From Bacteroidia bacterium (GTDB lineage Bacteria; Bacteroidota; Bacteroidia; Chitinophagales; Saprospiraceae): 49,504 bases of DNA. Every line of letters starts with the position of its first letter. Position 1 is the first letter of the stretch. The stretch is from contig JAUIEA010000011.1 in the NCBI GenBank assembly GCA_030429045.1, positions 1-49,504 of the forward strand, in the 5' to 3' direction. The position numbers were made by a program, and so were the translations under genes. Below are positions 1-9,674 of the stretch, in pieces. Under the pieces are notes generated by a model, which saw only the letters and a list, made by a program, of their open reading frames with translations, ran no database searches and had not been told where the DNA came from.

Positions 1-1467
1 CATTTCTCGCACCGTGTTCAATCGCTGGATCTGGGATTCCCGGACAGCAGAATTGTCCACTTCCAGGATATTGAAATCCGGCTTTTCGTCTGTCCTGAAC
101 TGGTTGACCCCGACAATGTGATCCTGCCCGCTGTCTATCCGGGCCTGCTTACGGGCCGCTGCCTGTTCGATCCGCATCTTCGGAACACCCTTTTCCAGCG
201 CTTTGGTCATCCCGCCCAGTTCTTCCACTTCCCGGATGTGGGCCAGGGCGCGTTCGACCAATTGCTGCGTGAGGGATTCGACATAGTACGACCCACCCAG
301 CGGATCGACCACCCGAGTGATCCCGATGGACTGTTGCATGAACTTCTGGGTGTCCCTGGCAATCCGCGCTGAATAATCTGTCGGCAGGGCAATGGCTTCA
401 TCCAGGGAGTTGGTATGCAGTGATTGTGTTCCGCCCTGAACCGCTGCCATGGCTTCCAGGCAGGTCCTGGCAATATTGTTATAGGGGTCCTGTTCGGTCA
501 GGCTCCAGCCCGATGTCTGGCAATGGGTTCGCAGGGCCATGGATTTCTGGGAGGAAGAGCCAAATTGCCGGACAATGCTCGCCCAGAGCAACCGTCCGGC
601 CCGCATCTTGGCCACCTCCATCAGATGATGCATGCCGATCCCCCAGAAAAAGGAAATGCGGGGAGCAAAATCATCCAGGGCCAGCCCGGAGGCGATCCCG
701 GTACGCAAGTACTCGATCCCGTCTGCCAGGGTATAGGCCAGCTCAAGATCGGCAGGAGCACCGGCTTCATGCATATGATAGCCGGAAATACTGATCGAGT
801 TGAATTTGGGCATTCTCCGGCTGGTATATCCGAAGATGTCCCCGATGATCCTCATACTCGGTGCCGGCGGATAGATATAGGTATTCCGCACCATGAACTC
901 CTTGAGGATATCATTCTGGATGGTCCCACTGAGCAGTTCGGGAGGCACACCCTGCTCTTCCGCAGCCACGATATAGAAGGCGAGGATGGGAATCACAGCT
1001 CCGTTCATCGTCATGGAGACCGACATCTCCCCGAGGGGGATTTGATCAAAAAGGATGATCATATCCTCTACGGAATCGATAGCCACGCCGGCTTTGCCGA
1101 CATCACCCACTACCCGCGGATGGTCTGAATCATATCCCCGATGGGTGGCCAGGTCAAAGGCTACTGACAAGCCCTTTTGTCCGGCCGCCAGGTTGCGTCG
1201 ATAGAAGGCATTACTCTCCTCGGCAGTGGAAAAACCGGCATATTGCCGGATCGTCCAGGGTCGAACAGCATACATGGATGCATAGGGACCCCTGAGATAG
1301 GGCGCCTGACCGGCCCCGAAGGCGGCCATCTCCTGCCGGGGGACATCCTCAGGCATATATGTGGCCTGAACCCCGATTCCTTCAGCCGTCATCCATGGGG
1401 CTTCTTCCCGGATGGGCGTTGGTCTGCGGAGGAGATAGGGGTCAAATGGAATCTTGGTGAACGACAC
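1..1467 (-). CDS. mutB: Methylmalonyl-CoA mutase, large (catalytic) subunit, C-terminus beyond window
   Basis: Adenosylcobalamin-dependent isomerisation of methylmalonyl-CoA to succinyl-CoA, used in propionate metabolism. 489 codons are visible; the gene runs off the left edge, so the C-terminal B12-binding domain is not seen. Family hallmarks in order: LRGPYASMY near residue 58 (substrate Tyr), [46 protein letters not shown] (substrate Arg), [10 protein letters not shown] (catalytic-site His), [11 protein letters not shown] and [16 protein letters not shown]. An in-frame TGA lies 13 codons upstream of the chosen start; the first plausible start after it is GTG (1467-1465), giving the family-like N-terminus [12 protein letters not shown]. 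Divergent from the M16 peptidase across 147 bp. The small subunit is not in the window. Family certain; start fairly sure. Confidence 0.93.
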   Translation of the reverse strand, partial: MSFTKIPFDPYLLRRPTPIREEAPWMTAEGIGVQATYMPEDVPRQEMAAFGAGQAPYLRGPYASMYAVRPWTIRQYAGFSTAEESNAFYRRNLAAGQKGLSVAFDLATHRGYDSDHPRVVGDVGKAGVAIDSVEDMIILFDQIPLGEMSVSMTMNGAVIPILAFYIVAAEEQGVPPELLSGTIQNDILKEFMVRNTYIYPPAPSMRIIGDIFGYTSRRMPKFNSISISGYHMHEAGAPADLELAYTLADGIEYLRTGIASGLALDDFAPRISFFWGIGMHHLMEVAKMRAGRLLWASIVRQFGSSSQKSMALRTHCQTSGWSLTEQDPYNNIARTCLEAMAAVQGGTQSLHTNSLDEAIALPTDYSARIARDTQKFMQQSIGITRVVDPLGGSYYVESLTQQLVERALAHIREVEELGGMTKALEKGVPKMRIEQAAARKQARIDSGQDHIVGVNQFRTDEKPDFNILEVDNSAVRESQIQRLNTVREM

Positions 1468-1602
1468 GTTTTCGGGTTGGGTAACGCCCCAATTTACGGG
1501 CCTTCACCGGAGATTTCCCAATCCTGTGTCGAAATAACCCTGGGGTGGTGACCTTTGTGTCCTCGATCGTCCAACCAGGATCGATCACTGCTGCATTCAT
1601 CC

Positions 1603-1610
1603 TACCTTTG
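1603..1610 (+). promoter_or_regulatory. Bacteroidota -7 promoter element (TACCTTTG)
   Basis: Exact match to TAnnTTTG. It ends 4 bases before the ATG of the M16 peptidase, so a start site 5-8 bases downstream would give a leaderless transcript. No clear -33 element seen. Confidence 0.6.
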
Positions 1611-1614
1611 ACGC

Positions 1615-2847
1615 ATGGTCCACTTTGAACGCCATACCCTTTCCAACGGTCTTCGGGTGATTATCCATCGGGACCCCAGTACACCCATTGCCGTCCTGAA
1701 TGTGCTGTATAATGCCGGTTCACGAGTGGAATCGCCCCATCGAACAGGTCTGGCGCACCTCTTTGAGCATCTGATGTTCAGCCAGTCCCGGCATGTCCAT
1801 GACTTTGACGAAGCCATTCAGCATGCAGGAGGAGATTGCAATGCCTTCACCAATACCGATATCACCAATTTCTATGACATGATCCCGGTGGAAAACCTGG
1901 AGACGGCCTTTTGGCTGGAGTCAGACCGGATGATGGGATTGAAGTTTTCGCAAGAGGAGCTGGATATCCAGAAAAAGGTGGTGATCGAAGAATTCAAGGA
2001 AACCTCCCTGGACCAGCCCTATGGCAACCTGTGGCACCTGATGGCCGATTCGGTTTACAAGGAACACCCCTACCGATGGCCGACCATCGGGCTGACCCCG
2101 GATCATATAGCCAATGTATCTCTCCAGGAGGTCAAGGCCTTTTTTCACCACTGGTACCGGCCCAATAATGCCATTGTTTGCGTTGCCGGCGATGTGGATC
2201 CCCAAAAGGTACTCGGCCGGATCGAAGCGTGGTTTGGTCAGATCCCCTCTGGGCCAGAACACGACTTGCCCGCGTTTCAGGAACCCGTCCAGACACATCG
2301 GCGGGAGATTGTGCGTCGGGATGCCGTACCGCTGCCTGCTCTGTATATGGGCTTTCAATGCCCCGGACGGCTGGAACCCGGGTACTATGCCGCGGACCTG
2401 ATCACGGATATCCTGGCCAATGGACCGTCTTCCAGATTGTACAGGCGGCTGGTCATGGACCGGGAATTGTTCAGCCATATCGATTGCTATCAAACCGGAA
2501 CCCTCGATCCCGGGGTCATCATGATCGAAGCCAAACCCGCACCCGGACTGGGGCTGGAAGAAGCCGAAGACATTATCTGGAAGGAACTGGAAGACCTGGC
2601 CACCACCCCCATCCCGGAACGGGAACTGGAAAAGATCAAGAACAAGAATGAAGCCGCCATTGCCTTTTCCGAGGTGGCCATCGTGCACAAGGCCATGAAT
2701 CTGGCTCATTGTGAATGGCTGGGAAAACCCGATCTGATCAATCAGGAGATCGAACACTATCGTGCTGTTTCACTCGGGGATGTGCGGGATACGGCTGCCG
2801 ATCTCTTCCAAAAGCAACGGGCCAACCTGGTTTTCTACCACCCTTGA
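1615..2847 (+). CDS. M16 family zinc metallopeptidase (pitrilysin/insulinase type)
   Basis: Zinc protease of 410 aa, about the length of a single M16A/M16B subunit. The inverted zinc motif HLFEH is at residues 48-52, and the distal Glu ligand fits in VVIEEFKE near 125-126, the spacing expected for the family. The N-terminal NGLRVIIHRDPSTPIAVLNV and GSRVE-GLAHLFEHLMF segments are typical of the M16 N-domain; the C-terminal half is the non-catalytic M16 domain. No signal peptide is visible, so the protein is probably cytoplasmic or an unprocessed periplasmic enzyme. Many Bacteroidota encode a second, non-catalytic partner next to it; here the next gene is unrelated. It starts just behind a TACCTTTG promoter, which supports this ATG. 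Confidence 0.9.
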   Translation: MVHFERHTLSNGLRVIIHRDPSTPIAVLNVLYNAGSRVESPHRTGLAHLFEHLMFSQSRHVHDFDEAIQHAGGDCNAFTNTDITNFYDMIPVENLETAFWLESDRMMGLKFSQEELDIQKKVVIEEFKETSLDQPYGNLWHLMADSVYKEHPYRWPTIGLTPDHIANVSLQEVKAFFHHWYRPNNAIVCVAGDVDPQKVLGRIEAWFGQIPSGPEHDLPAFQEPVQTHRREIVRRDAVPLPALYMGFQCPGRLEPGYYAADLITDILANGPSSRLYRRLVMDRELFSHIDCYQTGTLDPGVIMIEAKPAPGLGLEEAEDIIWKELEDLATTPIPERELEKIKNKNEAAIAFSEVAIVHKAMNLAHCEWLGKPDLINQEIEHYRAVSLGDVRDTAADLFQKQRANLVFYHP

Positions 2848-2933
2848 CGGCAGGGTGTATGACCTCAAGCCGACAATTCCTGTTTTAATTTGGGATTTCA
2901 ACTAAAAAGTACAGCCAGCTGGAGAGCAATCGC

Positions 2934-2941
2934 TATTTTTG
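2934..2941 (+). promoter_or_regulatory. Bacteroidota -7 promoter element (TATTTTTG)
   Basis: TAnnTTTG match 33 bases upstream of the ATG at 2975, leaving a short 5' leader. It supports the downstream ATG over an upstream in-frame start at 2939, which would lie inside the element. Confidence 0.55.
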
Positions 2942-2974
2942 TTAGATATCCTTCCATCAAAGCCCTTATTCGTT

Positions 2975-4885
2975 ATGAAGAAACTATTACTCCTCTTATT
3001 CCTCGCATCGACCTTTTCTGTGGCAAATGCACAGATCAGTATCATCTACTACGAGGATTTTTCCAATGGAATGCCTGCAGACTTCAGTCTGTATGATGTA
3101 GATGGCAACACGCCATTCTATACTGTATTCCAGGGTGCAGATCCATGGATCGTCCTGCCGACATTTGCAGATGCAGCCATCAGCACTTCCTATTATTCAC
3201 CAGCAGCAGCCTCCGATGACTGGATGGTGACCGGGAAGATCGATGTACCGGCCCCTTCTGTGCCGGAAAACAAGGTGTTGGCCTCCTGGTTTGGTGCCTG
3301 CACCAATGCAACCTATCCCGATGGATATTCCGTGTACATTTCCACCACTGGAAACACGGTTGCAGATTTTACAGACATGGTGTACACCACAGCAAACGCA
3401 ACTGTTGCCGGATCCGCCCAGAGTTATGACCTTTCTACCTATGCCGGTCAGTCCATCTGGATCGCCTTTCGCAATACTTCCTTTGATGGTGACATCCTCA
3501 TGATCGACGATATCCTTGTCGGTGAATTTGCACCACGTGATATCTCTGCTGTCGATATTACCAACCGTGGATACAATCCCGAAGGCAATCTTCCCCTCAA
3601 GCTGGAGGTCTTCAATGTCGGTCATGAAACCATTACCGATGTGGAGATCAACTATACCATTGATGGAGGAACTGCGGTGACCGCTACGGCAACAGGCTTG
3701 AACATCAAGCCCTTCACAAGCGGAGTGATCACCCACCCCACCCCCTGGGACGCAGACGGTGGACTTCATGAGGTGGAGATGTCCGTGAGTATGATCAACG
3801 GCGCAGAAGATGCCAATCCGATGAACAATGACATCAATCTGGAGACCTCCATCTATTCTTCAGCCAACACGGTGGGTCGGAAGGTTATGACAGAAACCTA
3901 TACCAGCTCTACTTGCGCGCCCTGCCAGCCGGGAAATGCAAAACTGCACGGTATTCTGAATGGTCTCACTCCTGCCGAATATCCAGTTGTCCTGAAATGG
4001 CAACAGAACTTCCCGGGCACAGGTGATCCATATTGCACGGATGAGACAGTCAACCGTCGTCAGGTGTATGGCATCAATGCCATTCCCGACACTCGCGTAG
4101 ATGGTGATTACTGGTTCGGCAACACCAACAACATCACCAAGAATAATATCGTCGGTGGATCAAGCCGCGCAGGATTGGTCGAATTCGAAGCGACTTATTC
4201 TGTTGATGAGGAAAATCAGACGGTGAACATCAAAGGAAAGATGACACCCAAGACCCCAACTCTCTTTGGTACCCGTCTGATGATGGTCATCAAGGAGAAG
4301 GAAACCACGATGAACAAGAAGTCCAACGGCGAAAATGAGTTTCTCGATGTGGTAAAAAAGGTCATCAACGGCCTGGATGGAACGGATGTTGGCGGTTTAG
4401 CTGTCGACGAAGAATTTACATTTGATGTGACCTATGAATTCATGGGTGACTACCGTCTTCCGATCGATGGTCAGGCAGTCAACCGCATCAATCACGATAT
4501 CGAACATTCCGTTGAAGATTTCGGCGACCTCTCAGTCTCGCTCTGGTTGGAGTATCCTCGCGATGAGTATATCCTGAATGCCGCAGATGCGGAGCTTGAA
4601 ACCGTCAGCACGGATGCTCCGGTGGCGTTGTCCAACTTCGAGATCTTCCCGAATCCAGTGGCCAATGAATTCCAGGTATCTCTAGACCTGCAAGAAAGTC
4701 TGGATTGCAACATTATGCTCTACAGCAGCGATGGAAAAGCAGCTTTGTCTGTCTTTAACGGCACCCTGACCCAGGGATCACACAAGATCGGAGCGGTTGT
4801 TCGCGATCTGGCTGCCGGTACTTATTTCCTCCACCTGCGTTCAGCTGATGGTGTGAGTATTCAAACCGTACAGGTCAATCGATAA
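2975..4885 (+). CDS. Secreted T9SS cargo: cleaved-adhesin domain plus Omp28-like CxxC domain
   Basis: 636 aa. A signal peptide (MKKLLLLLFLASTFSVANAQ) sets the start. Residues about 21-185 resemble the cleaved-adhesin/choice-of-anchor J jelly roll (YYEDFSNGMPADFSLYDVDG, SDDWMVTGKIDVP, IWIAFRNTSFDGDILMIDDI). Residues about 187-300 look like an Ig-like/CARDB-type domain. Residues about 300-560 resemble the Omp28 family, with a thioredoxin-like STCAPC (Cys314, Cys317). The last 80 residues (FEIFPNPVANEF ... LAAGTYFLHLRSADG) are a type A T9SS sorting domain, so the protein should cross the outer membrane through T9SS and be anchored or released at the surface. It stands alone, with its own promoter and a strong terminator. 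The substrate is unknown; the CxxC suggests redox or disulfide chemistry at the surface (inference). Confidence 0.85.
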   Translation: MKKLLLLLFLASTFSVANAQISIIYYEDFSNGMPADFSLYDVDGNTPFYTVFQGADPWIVLPTFADAAISTSYYSPAAASDDWMVTGKIDVPAPSVPENKVLASWFGACTNATYPDGYSVYISTTGNTVADFTDMVYTTANATVAGSAQSYDLSTYAGQSIWIAFRNTSFDGDILMIDDILVGEFAPRDISAVDITNRGYNPEGNLPLKLEVFNVGHETITDVEINYTIDGGTAVTATATGLNIKPFTSGVITHPTPWDADGGLHEVEMSVSMINGAEDANPMNNDINLETSIYSSANTVGRKVMTETYTSSTCAPCQPGNAKLHGILNGLTPAEYPVVLKWQQNFPGTGDPYCTDETVNRRQVYGINAIPDTRVDGDYWFGNTNNITKNNIVGGSSRAGLVEFEATYSVDEENQTVNIKGKMTPKTPTLFGTRLMMVIKEKETTMNKKSNGENEFLDVVKKVINGLDGTDVGGLAVDEEFTFDVTYEFMGDYRLPIDGQAVNRINHDIEHSVEDFGDLSVSLWLEYPRDEYILNAADAELETVSTDAPVALSNFEIFPNPVANEFQVSLDLQESLDCNIMLYSSDGKAALSVFNGTLTQGSHKIGAVVRDLAAGTYFLHLRSADGVSIQTVQVNR

Positions 4886-4909
4886 GTTGATCGATAGACA
4901 TCGTACATC

Positions 4910-4948
4910 AAAAAAGAGGCTGACCTTGTGGTCAGCCTCTTTTTTTTA
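4910..4948. terminator. Bidirectional intrinsic terminator
   Basis: Near-perfect 16-bp inverted repeat (A-run, GAGGCTGACC, loop TTGT, GGTCAGCCTC, T-run). It lies between the convergent T9SS cargo (stop 4885) and the M50 peptidase (stop 5049). A and T runs flank the stem, so it can work for both strands. Confidence 0.88.
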
Positions 4949-5048
4949 TGCCTCGCCAAAAGCGATAAGCAATGCTCAATTGAGGCCATTCCGTAGCAAT
5001 CCAAATGGGATTCCGATCAAAGCAGACCCCGATCGTGACATGAGTTGG

Positions 5049-6176
5049 TCAGGACTCGGAAGTTGTTGCAAATCCGCCGTGTCGCTGGGACCAGTAAAGC
5101 ACATGATCGATTTGGTCGCGATCCAGTACACCGTATACAGAGCCACCTTCATCCAGGACAACCAGCAAGGCATGTGGGTCGCGTTGAAAGTACGGGAAGA
5201 GGTCTGTCAAGGGTGCATCCCTTCGCACCATTCCGCTGATTGGTTTAGCCACGTATGAGACAGACAATCCACTATGTCCGCTGGCCCTGGCCTTGAGGAG
5301 TTCATGCGCACGTACATACTGGGTGATCTGGCCATGGCCTTCATCCAGGGGGAAATGGGTCTCCAGACTGTGTTGCAGCATCAGGATAGCTTCTGAGATC
5401 AGCGTATCACTGCGAAGACGGGTCATCAGGCGCCGAGTCACCTGACCGGCCGTAAACTGGCGATAAAGATGGTCGCTCTTGACCATTTTCAGTTCCTGGG
5501 TAGCCATGAAATAGACAAACAGACCGATCAGACCCAGAAAGAGTTCTTCCTGCCAGATGGCAAAGATCATAAAGAGAATGGCCAATCCACGCCCGATCCC
5601 GGCAGCATAGTTAGTCGCCTTCAGTCGTCCCATTCGCAAGGCCAGCAGGGACCGCAAAACACGTCCTCCATCCATGGGAAAAGCCGGGATCATATTGAAC
5701 AGGACCAGGTAGAGGTTCATCCAGAACAGGAGCGGCACAAAATTTCCGATCCAGAACACAGCTGTTTCAGATTCGCCCTGGATACTCACTCCGCGAGGGA
5801 GAAAAAGCCAGGCGATCATTCCCAGGAATATGGCTATGACAATATTTACGGCCGGGCCAGCGAGTGCTACCCACAATTCCTGGGTCGGCTTTTCGGGGAT
5901 CTTGTGCAGTCGGGCCACCCCGCCAATAGGTGATAGAATGATATCCCGGGTGGCGATGCCAAAGCGTTTTGCCGTCAGGGCATGGCCAAATTCATGCAGG
6001 ACAACACATGCAAACAAACTGAGGATCAGCAGACCCAGGACGCCGATGGCCGGCCAGTCCATCCCATACCGGGTACCCGTATACCACACCCACAACAAGA
6101 GCAATCCAAAACTCCAATGGATGCGAACCGGAATGCCCCGAAAGGTAAAGATCAATATAGAACCTCGTTCAGCCAT
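5049..6176 (-). CDS. Site-2-protease-like M50 membrane metallopeptidase with CBS-type C-terminus
   Basis: 375 aa integral membrane zinc protease. HEFGH at residues 61-65 is the zinc/catalytic motif, and NMIPAFPMDGGR near 161-171 supplies the third zinc ligand (Asp169). Several hydrophobic helices surround them (about 22-32, 43-60, 103-125, 145-160, 195-225). The soluble C-terminal part (about 245-375) contains ARASGHSGLSVSYVAKPISG and a closing ...GVLDRDQIDHVLYW segment, consistent with one or two degenerate CBS motifs that could sense a nucleotide. Such proteins cleave transmembrane segments, for example of anti-sigma factors; the substrate here is not evident. It lies 28 bp downstream of the acyl-CoA dehydrogenase on the same strand, so the two may be co-transcribed. 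Confidence 0.88.
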   Translation of the reverse strand: MAERGSILIFTFRGIPVRIHWSFGLLLLWVWYTGTRYGMDWPAIGVLGLLILSLFACVVLHEFGHALTAKRFGIATRDIILSPIGGVARLHKIPEKPTQELWVALAGPAVNIVIAIFLGMIAWLFLPRGVSIQGESETAVFWIGNFVPLLFWMNLYLVLFNMIPAFPMDGGRVLRSLLALRMGRLKATNYAAGIGRGLAILFMIFAIWQEELFLGLIGLFVYFMATQELKMVKSDHLYRQFTAGQVTRRLMTRLRSDTLISEAILMLQHSLETHFPLDEGHGQITQYVRAHELLKARASGHSGLSVSYVAKPISGMVRRDAPLTDLFPYFQRDPHALLVVLDEGGSVYGVLDRDQIDHVLYWSQRHGGFATTSES

Positions 6177-6204
6177 TGAGGTAGTTAAAACCGGAACTCA
6201 CCGG

Positions 6205-7368
6205 CTAGACGACACCCACATAGGGGCTTCCCGACAAAATGCTGCGGGAAATGACCAGTCGCTGGATCTCGGATGTCCCTTCATAGATCTGCGTGATCTT
6301 GGCATCACGCATCAAGCGCTCGACGTGATATTCCTTGACATACCCATACCCCCCATGGACCTGGACCGCCTCCGTAGCGGTGCGCATGGCCATTTCCGAG
6401 GCGAATACCTTTGCCATTGAGCTGGCCGTATCATAATCCTTTCCCTGGTCCTTGAGCCAGGCAGACCGGTAAACGAGTAGGCGTGCAGCTTCGACCTCGG
6501 TGGCCATATCCGCCAGTTTGAAGGCGATGGCCTGATGCTGGCTGATCGGCTTGCCAAAGGCTTCACGCTCCTGGGCATAGGCCAGAGCCAGCTCGTACGC
6601 ACCTGCCCCGATTCCCAATGCCTGGGCAGCGATCCCTATTCGACCACCCGACAATACCTTCATTGCGAATTTGAATCCAAAGCCATCTTCACCGATCCGG
6701 TTGGCCTTGGGGACCACCACATCTGTATACATGATGGTATGAGTATCTGACGCGCGAATGCCCAACTTGTCCTCTTTGGCACCTACCGTCACACCCTTCC
6801 AGTCGGTTTCGACGATAAAGGCATTGATCCCGCGATGGCCCTTCTCTGCATCTGTTTGGGCGATCACCAGGTGCACGTTTGAGGTCCCTCCGTTGGTGAT
6901 CCAGTTCTTTGTTCCGTTGAGTAGATAATGGTCACCCATGTCTACAGCCGTCGTGCGCTGACTGGTCGCGTCACTGCCCGCTTCAGGCTCTGACAGACAG
7001 AATGCACCGATCCACTCACCTGTGGCCAGTTTGGTGAGATAGTTCTGTTTCTGATCCTCGGTACCAAAGGTCTCCAGGCCCCAGCACACCAGGGAGTTGT
7101 TGACTGACATGATGACCGAGCAGGATGCGTCCACCTTGGAGATCTCTTCCATGGCCAGGACATAGGACACGGAGTCCATCCCTCCACCTCCATAAGCGGG
7201 ATCAACCATCATGCCCAAGAATCCGAGTTCGGCCATTTTACGCACCTCCTCTTTTGGATACCGCATCTCACGATCGCGATCAATAACTCCGGGAAGAAGT
7301 TCTTTCTGGGCAAATTCTCGGGCAGCTTCCTGGACGGCCAGCTGTTCTTCGGTCAGGTTGAATACCAT
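6205..7368 (-). CDS. Acyl-CoA dehydrogenase (short/medium-chain type)
   Basis: 387 aa, full length for the family. FAD enzyme that introduces the trans-2 double bond into acyl-CoA in beta-oxidation or branched-chain degradation and passes electrons to ETF. Signatures: CLSEPEAGSDA (FAD/substrate contact), WITNGG, the central DKLGIRAS, and near the C-terminus the second signature QVHGGYGYVKEYHVER followed by IYEGTSEIQR, whose Glu is the catalytic base in short-chain enzymes. The best match by memory is the butyryl/short-branched-chain group; chain length cannot be fixed from sequence alone. Transcribed from a -7 element at 7395-7402, with the M50 gene following at 28 bp. Confidence 0.93.
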   Translation of the reverse strand: MVFNLTEEQLAVQEAAREFAQKELLPGVIDRDREMRYPKEEVRKMAELGFLGMMVDPAYGGGGMDSVSYVLAMEEISKVDASCSVIMSVNNSLVCWGLETFGTEDQKQNYLTKLATGEWIGAFCLSEPEAGSDATSQRTTAVDMGDHYLLNGTKNWITNGGTSNVHLVIAQTDAEKGHRGINAFIVETDWKGVTVGAKEDKLGIRASDTHTIMYTDVVVPKANRIGEDGFGFKFAMKVLSGGRIGIAAQALGIGAGAYELALAYAQEREAFGKPISQHQAIAFKLADMATEVEAARLLVYRSAWLKDQGKDYDTASSMAKVFASEMAMRTATEAVQVHGGYGYVKEYHVERLMRDAKITQIYEGTSEIQRLVISRSILSGSPYVGVV

Positions 7369-7394
7369 GATAGTTCTATTTCAAAAGTGGAGTA

Positions 7395-7402
7395 CAAAGA
7401 TA
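7395..7402 (-). promoter_or_regulatory. Bacteroidota -7 promoter element (TATCTTTG)
   Basis: TAnnTTTG match on the minus strand, 26 bases upstream of the acyl-CoA dehydrogenase ATG at 7368. Confidence 0.6.
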
Positions 7403-7460
7403 GGCCTTCCGGATGAACCCGTTTGCATTTCAAAACGAGAACCCTTTCTCCGGATCGCCA

Positions 7461-7775
7461 TTATCTGGCAGAGCCGCCAACCCGCTCCAGGAGCGTTCGA
7501 AAGGCCACGAATTTGCCCTCATATCGTTCGCGATGTGACAACTGGAGCGCCGGCGCATGATCTGCCTGATACACGGCCAGTTCATCCAATCCCGGACAGA
7601 GATACTGCACCGCATAGGTGCAGACTTCCGGCTTATCATCCATCAGGCGAAGCAATTGGTATTCGGTGAACAGTCCCGTATCCATGACCTCCGGGATATG
7701 GGTCTGTTGCATCCATTCCAGCCAGTCAGTCACGATCTCCTGATCCAGCTGGATGGTCACATTATAGATGAGCAT
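7461..7775 (-). CDS. DUF4286 family protein
   Basis: 104 aa small soluble protein. It matches my memory of the DUF4286 family of Bacteroidota: MLIYNVTIQLDQEI at the start, WLEWMQQTHIPEVMDTGLF, a central CTYAVQY strand and a C-terminal KFVAFRTLLE helix, the alpha+beta layout of small dimeric ferredoxin-like domains. Function unknown. It sits 17 bp downstream of the long TPR protein and is probably the last gene of that leftward unit. No signal peptide, so cytoplasmic. Confidence 0.8.
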   Translation of the reverse strand: MLIYNVTIQLDQEIVTDWLEWMQQTHIPEVMDTGLFTEYQLLRLMDDKPEVCTYAVQYLCPGLDELAVYQADHAPALQLSHRERYEGKFVAFRTLLERVGGSAR

Positions 7776-7792
7776 ATCAATTCAGTTGACGA

Positions 7793-9598
7793 CTATTGCA
7801 ATTTATCCCCTCTCAGATAGCGAAATCTCTTTCGCGCATCTACGGCAAAGGTACTGCCTGAATAATCGGTAAAGATCCGTTCATACATGTTCATGGCCTG
7901 TTCCGGATCGGCCAGGGGGCCTTCATACAACCGCCCCAGTTCGAAGAGGGCATTATCTGCGCGGATCTCTTCCGGAAACTCTTCAACGATCCGTTTCAGG
8001 ACAGTCTCCGCTCTGTTCCACTCACGGTCCTTGATGTAGATCTTGCTCTTCAGGTAGAGGACATCGTCCTCCAGGGAATGGAATGGATACGTAGCCACAA
8101 GGCTGTCCAGTTTGACCAGGGCATCCGGATGCCGGTTTTGGAAGACCAGCATTTCTGCATCTGCATAGGCAGCCATGGCCAGGGTGGTGGTATCCAGGCC
8201 GAGGTTGTCCATGATGAATACGGATAGGTCCAGCGCATCATTCGCGATCAGCTTGGATGTGGAGGCCTTCAGGATATCAAACTGGGCCTGCGCCCATTGA
8301 AAATCACCGTTATAGTAGGACAACTTGGCATTTCGATAGCGGGCTTCATGGCCCAGTGCATCGTCTTTATAGAGCTTGTCTACCTGTGAATACAACAGGG
8401 TCGCCTCCCAGATCTCACCTTCCATCAGATAGTAATCTCCCAATTGCAATTTAGCCCGGGACTGCAGATCCTGTTCCATCCCGGGAAGGGCAACAACCTC
8501 TTTCAAGAGTTCTATTGCCTTTGGCAGGTCCTGGAGGTACAGGGCCTCCAGTTCTGCTTGTTCCATGATCAGCGGGGCGATCAGACGGTTCCGATTGTCG
8601 CCGGTCAGGAATTGCTCATATTCGGCCTCCAGGTCCAACAGGTCCTGACGGGTATAGGTGGGTGATTGGACCAGTCGACGCCGCTTTGCATTCAGGAGTT
8701 GTTTCTTGGCCTCGTAATAATAGATCGAACCCGGTCCTTTCTGATCGATCAGATATTGAAAGGCCTCAATGGCAGGATCAAAGTCTTGCTCGTTGGCAGC
8801 GATCTGTCCCAGATGAAAGATCCGGTTCCCGTTTTCACCCAGCTTGAGGTCCAGGGCCTTGGTCTGCCGCAGGGCATTCCGATAATCCTTTTTCTGGAGA
8901 AAGGTCCAGGTCAGTAACTCGATCATCGAGACATCATCCGGGTCCTCATTTATCCTGCCATACAACTGCGCCTGCAATTCGTCCATGAACTCCTCCGGGA
9001 GGTAGCGCTGGATGTTCATCTGGATCTTCCCCTGTTGCCTTGGATTCGCAGCGAGATATTGCAGATAGTAGGTGATCATACTGGGGAAATCACCAGCCTG
9101 CAACTGGAGATTGCCCTGGTACTCGGCAAAGATGGCCGGTTGATTGAGCAGTTGTGCGCCCTTGGTATAGACCTCCATGGCCAGGTCGTACTTCTGATCT
9201 CTGGTCAGGGCATTGCCCAGCAGAATGATCTGGTACTGATCGGCTGGCATTTCACGTATGGCCGTCTGGTACTGTTGCTCCGCCTCTTCATATCGCTCCT
9301 GGCTTTCGAGGAGTTTGCCCAGGCTGACGTAGAGCTTGACAGCACGGGAATTCTTTTTCAATTCACGCTTTAACACTCTCTCCCCTTCCTCAAACTGCTT
9401 CAACTTGAGCAGGCAATCCACATACCGATCAAAATAGTATTCACTACTGGTCTGGGCATCGTACAACCGCTGGAAGAGTTGACCTGCCTTCTCGTACTCT
9501 CCATTCTGATAGTACTGTTCGGCAAGCTTGGACTCCTGGGCCAGGATCGGGGCCAGAAGGAAAAAGAAGATGGCTAAAACGGATATGGCTTTCGACAT
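7793..9598 (-). CDS. Periplasmic TPR-repeat protein
   Basis: 601 aa. Starting at the ATG at 9598 gives a clean signal peptide (MSKAISVLAIFFFLLAPILA, cleavage before QES); an upstream in-frame ATG at 9643 would add 15 residues ahead of it. The mature protein is helical, with many TPR-like units (for example AEQYYQNGEYEKAGQLFQRL, LGKLLESQERYEEAEQQYQ, LDSLVATYPFHSLEDDVLYL and the YfgC/BamD-like IVEEFPEEIRADNALFELGR near the C-terminus). Repeats near the end resemble outer-membrane-assembly TPR proteins such as BamD/CpoB, but no lipobox is present. Likely a periplasmic scaffold. It is followed at 17 bp by the DUF4286 gene. Role unassigned. Confidence 0.85.
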   Translation of the reverse strand: MSKAISVLAIFFFLLAPILAQESKLAEQYYQNGEYEKAGQLFQRLYDAQTSSEYYFDRYVDCLLKLKQFEEGERVLKRELKKNSRAVKLYVSLGKLLESQERYEEAEQQYQTAIREMPADQYQIILLGNALTRDQKYDLAMEVYTKGAQLLNQPAIFAEYQGNLQLQAGDFPSMITYYLQYLAANPRQQGKIQMNIQRYLPEEFMDELQAQLYGRINEDPDDVSMIELLTWTFLQKKDYRNALRQTKALDLKLGENGNRIFHLGQIAANEQDFDPAIEAFQYLIDQKGPGSIYYYEAKKQLLNAKRRRLVQSPTYTRQDLLDLEAEYEQFLTGDNRNRLIAPLIMEQAELEALYLQDLPKAIELLKEVVALPGMEQDLQSRAKLQLGDYYLMEGEIWEATLLYSQVDKLYKDDALGHEARYRNAKLSYYNGDFQWAQAQFDILKASTSKLIANDALDLSVFIMDNLGLDTTTLAMAAYADAEMLVFQNRHPDALVKLDSLVATYPFHSLEDDVLYLKSKIYIKDREWNRAETVLKRIVEEFPEEIRADNALFELGRLYEGPLADPEQAMNMYERIFTDYSGSTFAVDARKRFRYLRGDKLQ

Positions 9599-9674
9599 GA
9601 TGTGCAGACCTGAATCAATCACAAGGTAGAACGCAACAATCATGCAAAAGTTATATGACCATGATTTCCTCAGA

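Noticed and set aside
424-1128. A 234-codon plus-strand ORF
   Set aside because: It is the antisense of the methylmalonyl-CoA mutase gene, whose motifs are unmistakable on the minus strand.
1921-2757. A 278-codon minus-strand ORF
   Set aside because: Antisense of the M16 peptidase; low-complexity composition and no recognisable domain.
7793-9598. Repeat array/CRISPR-like periodicity
   Set aside because: The periodicity is protein-level TPR repeats; no identical DNA repeats with unique spacers exist here or elsewhere in the window.
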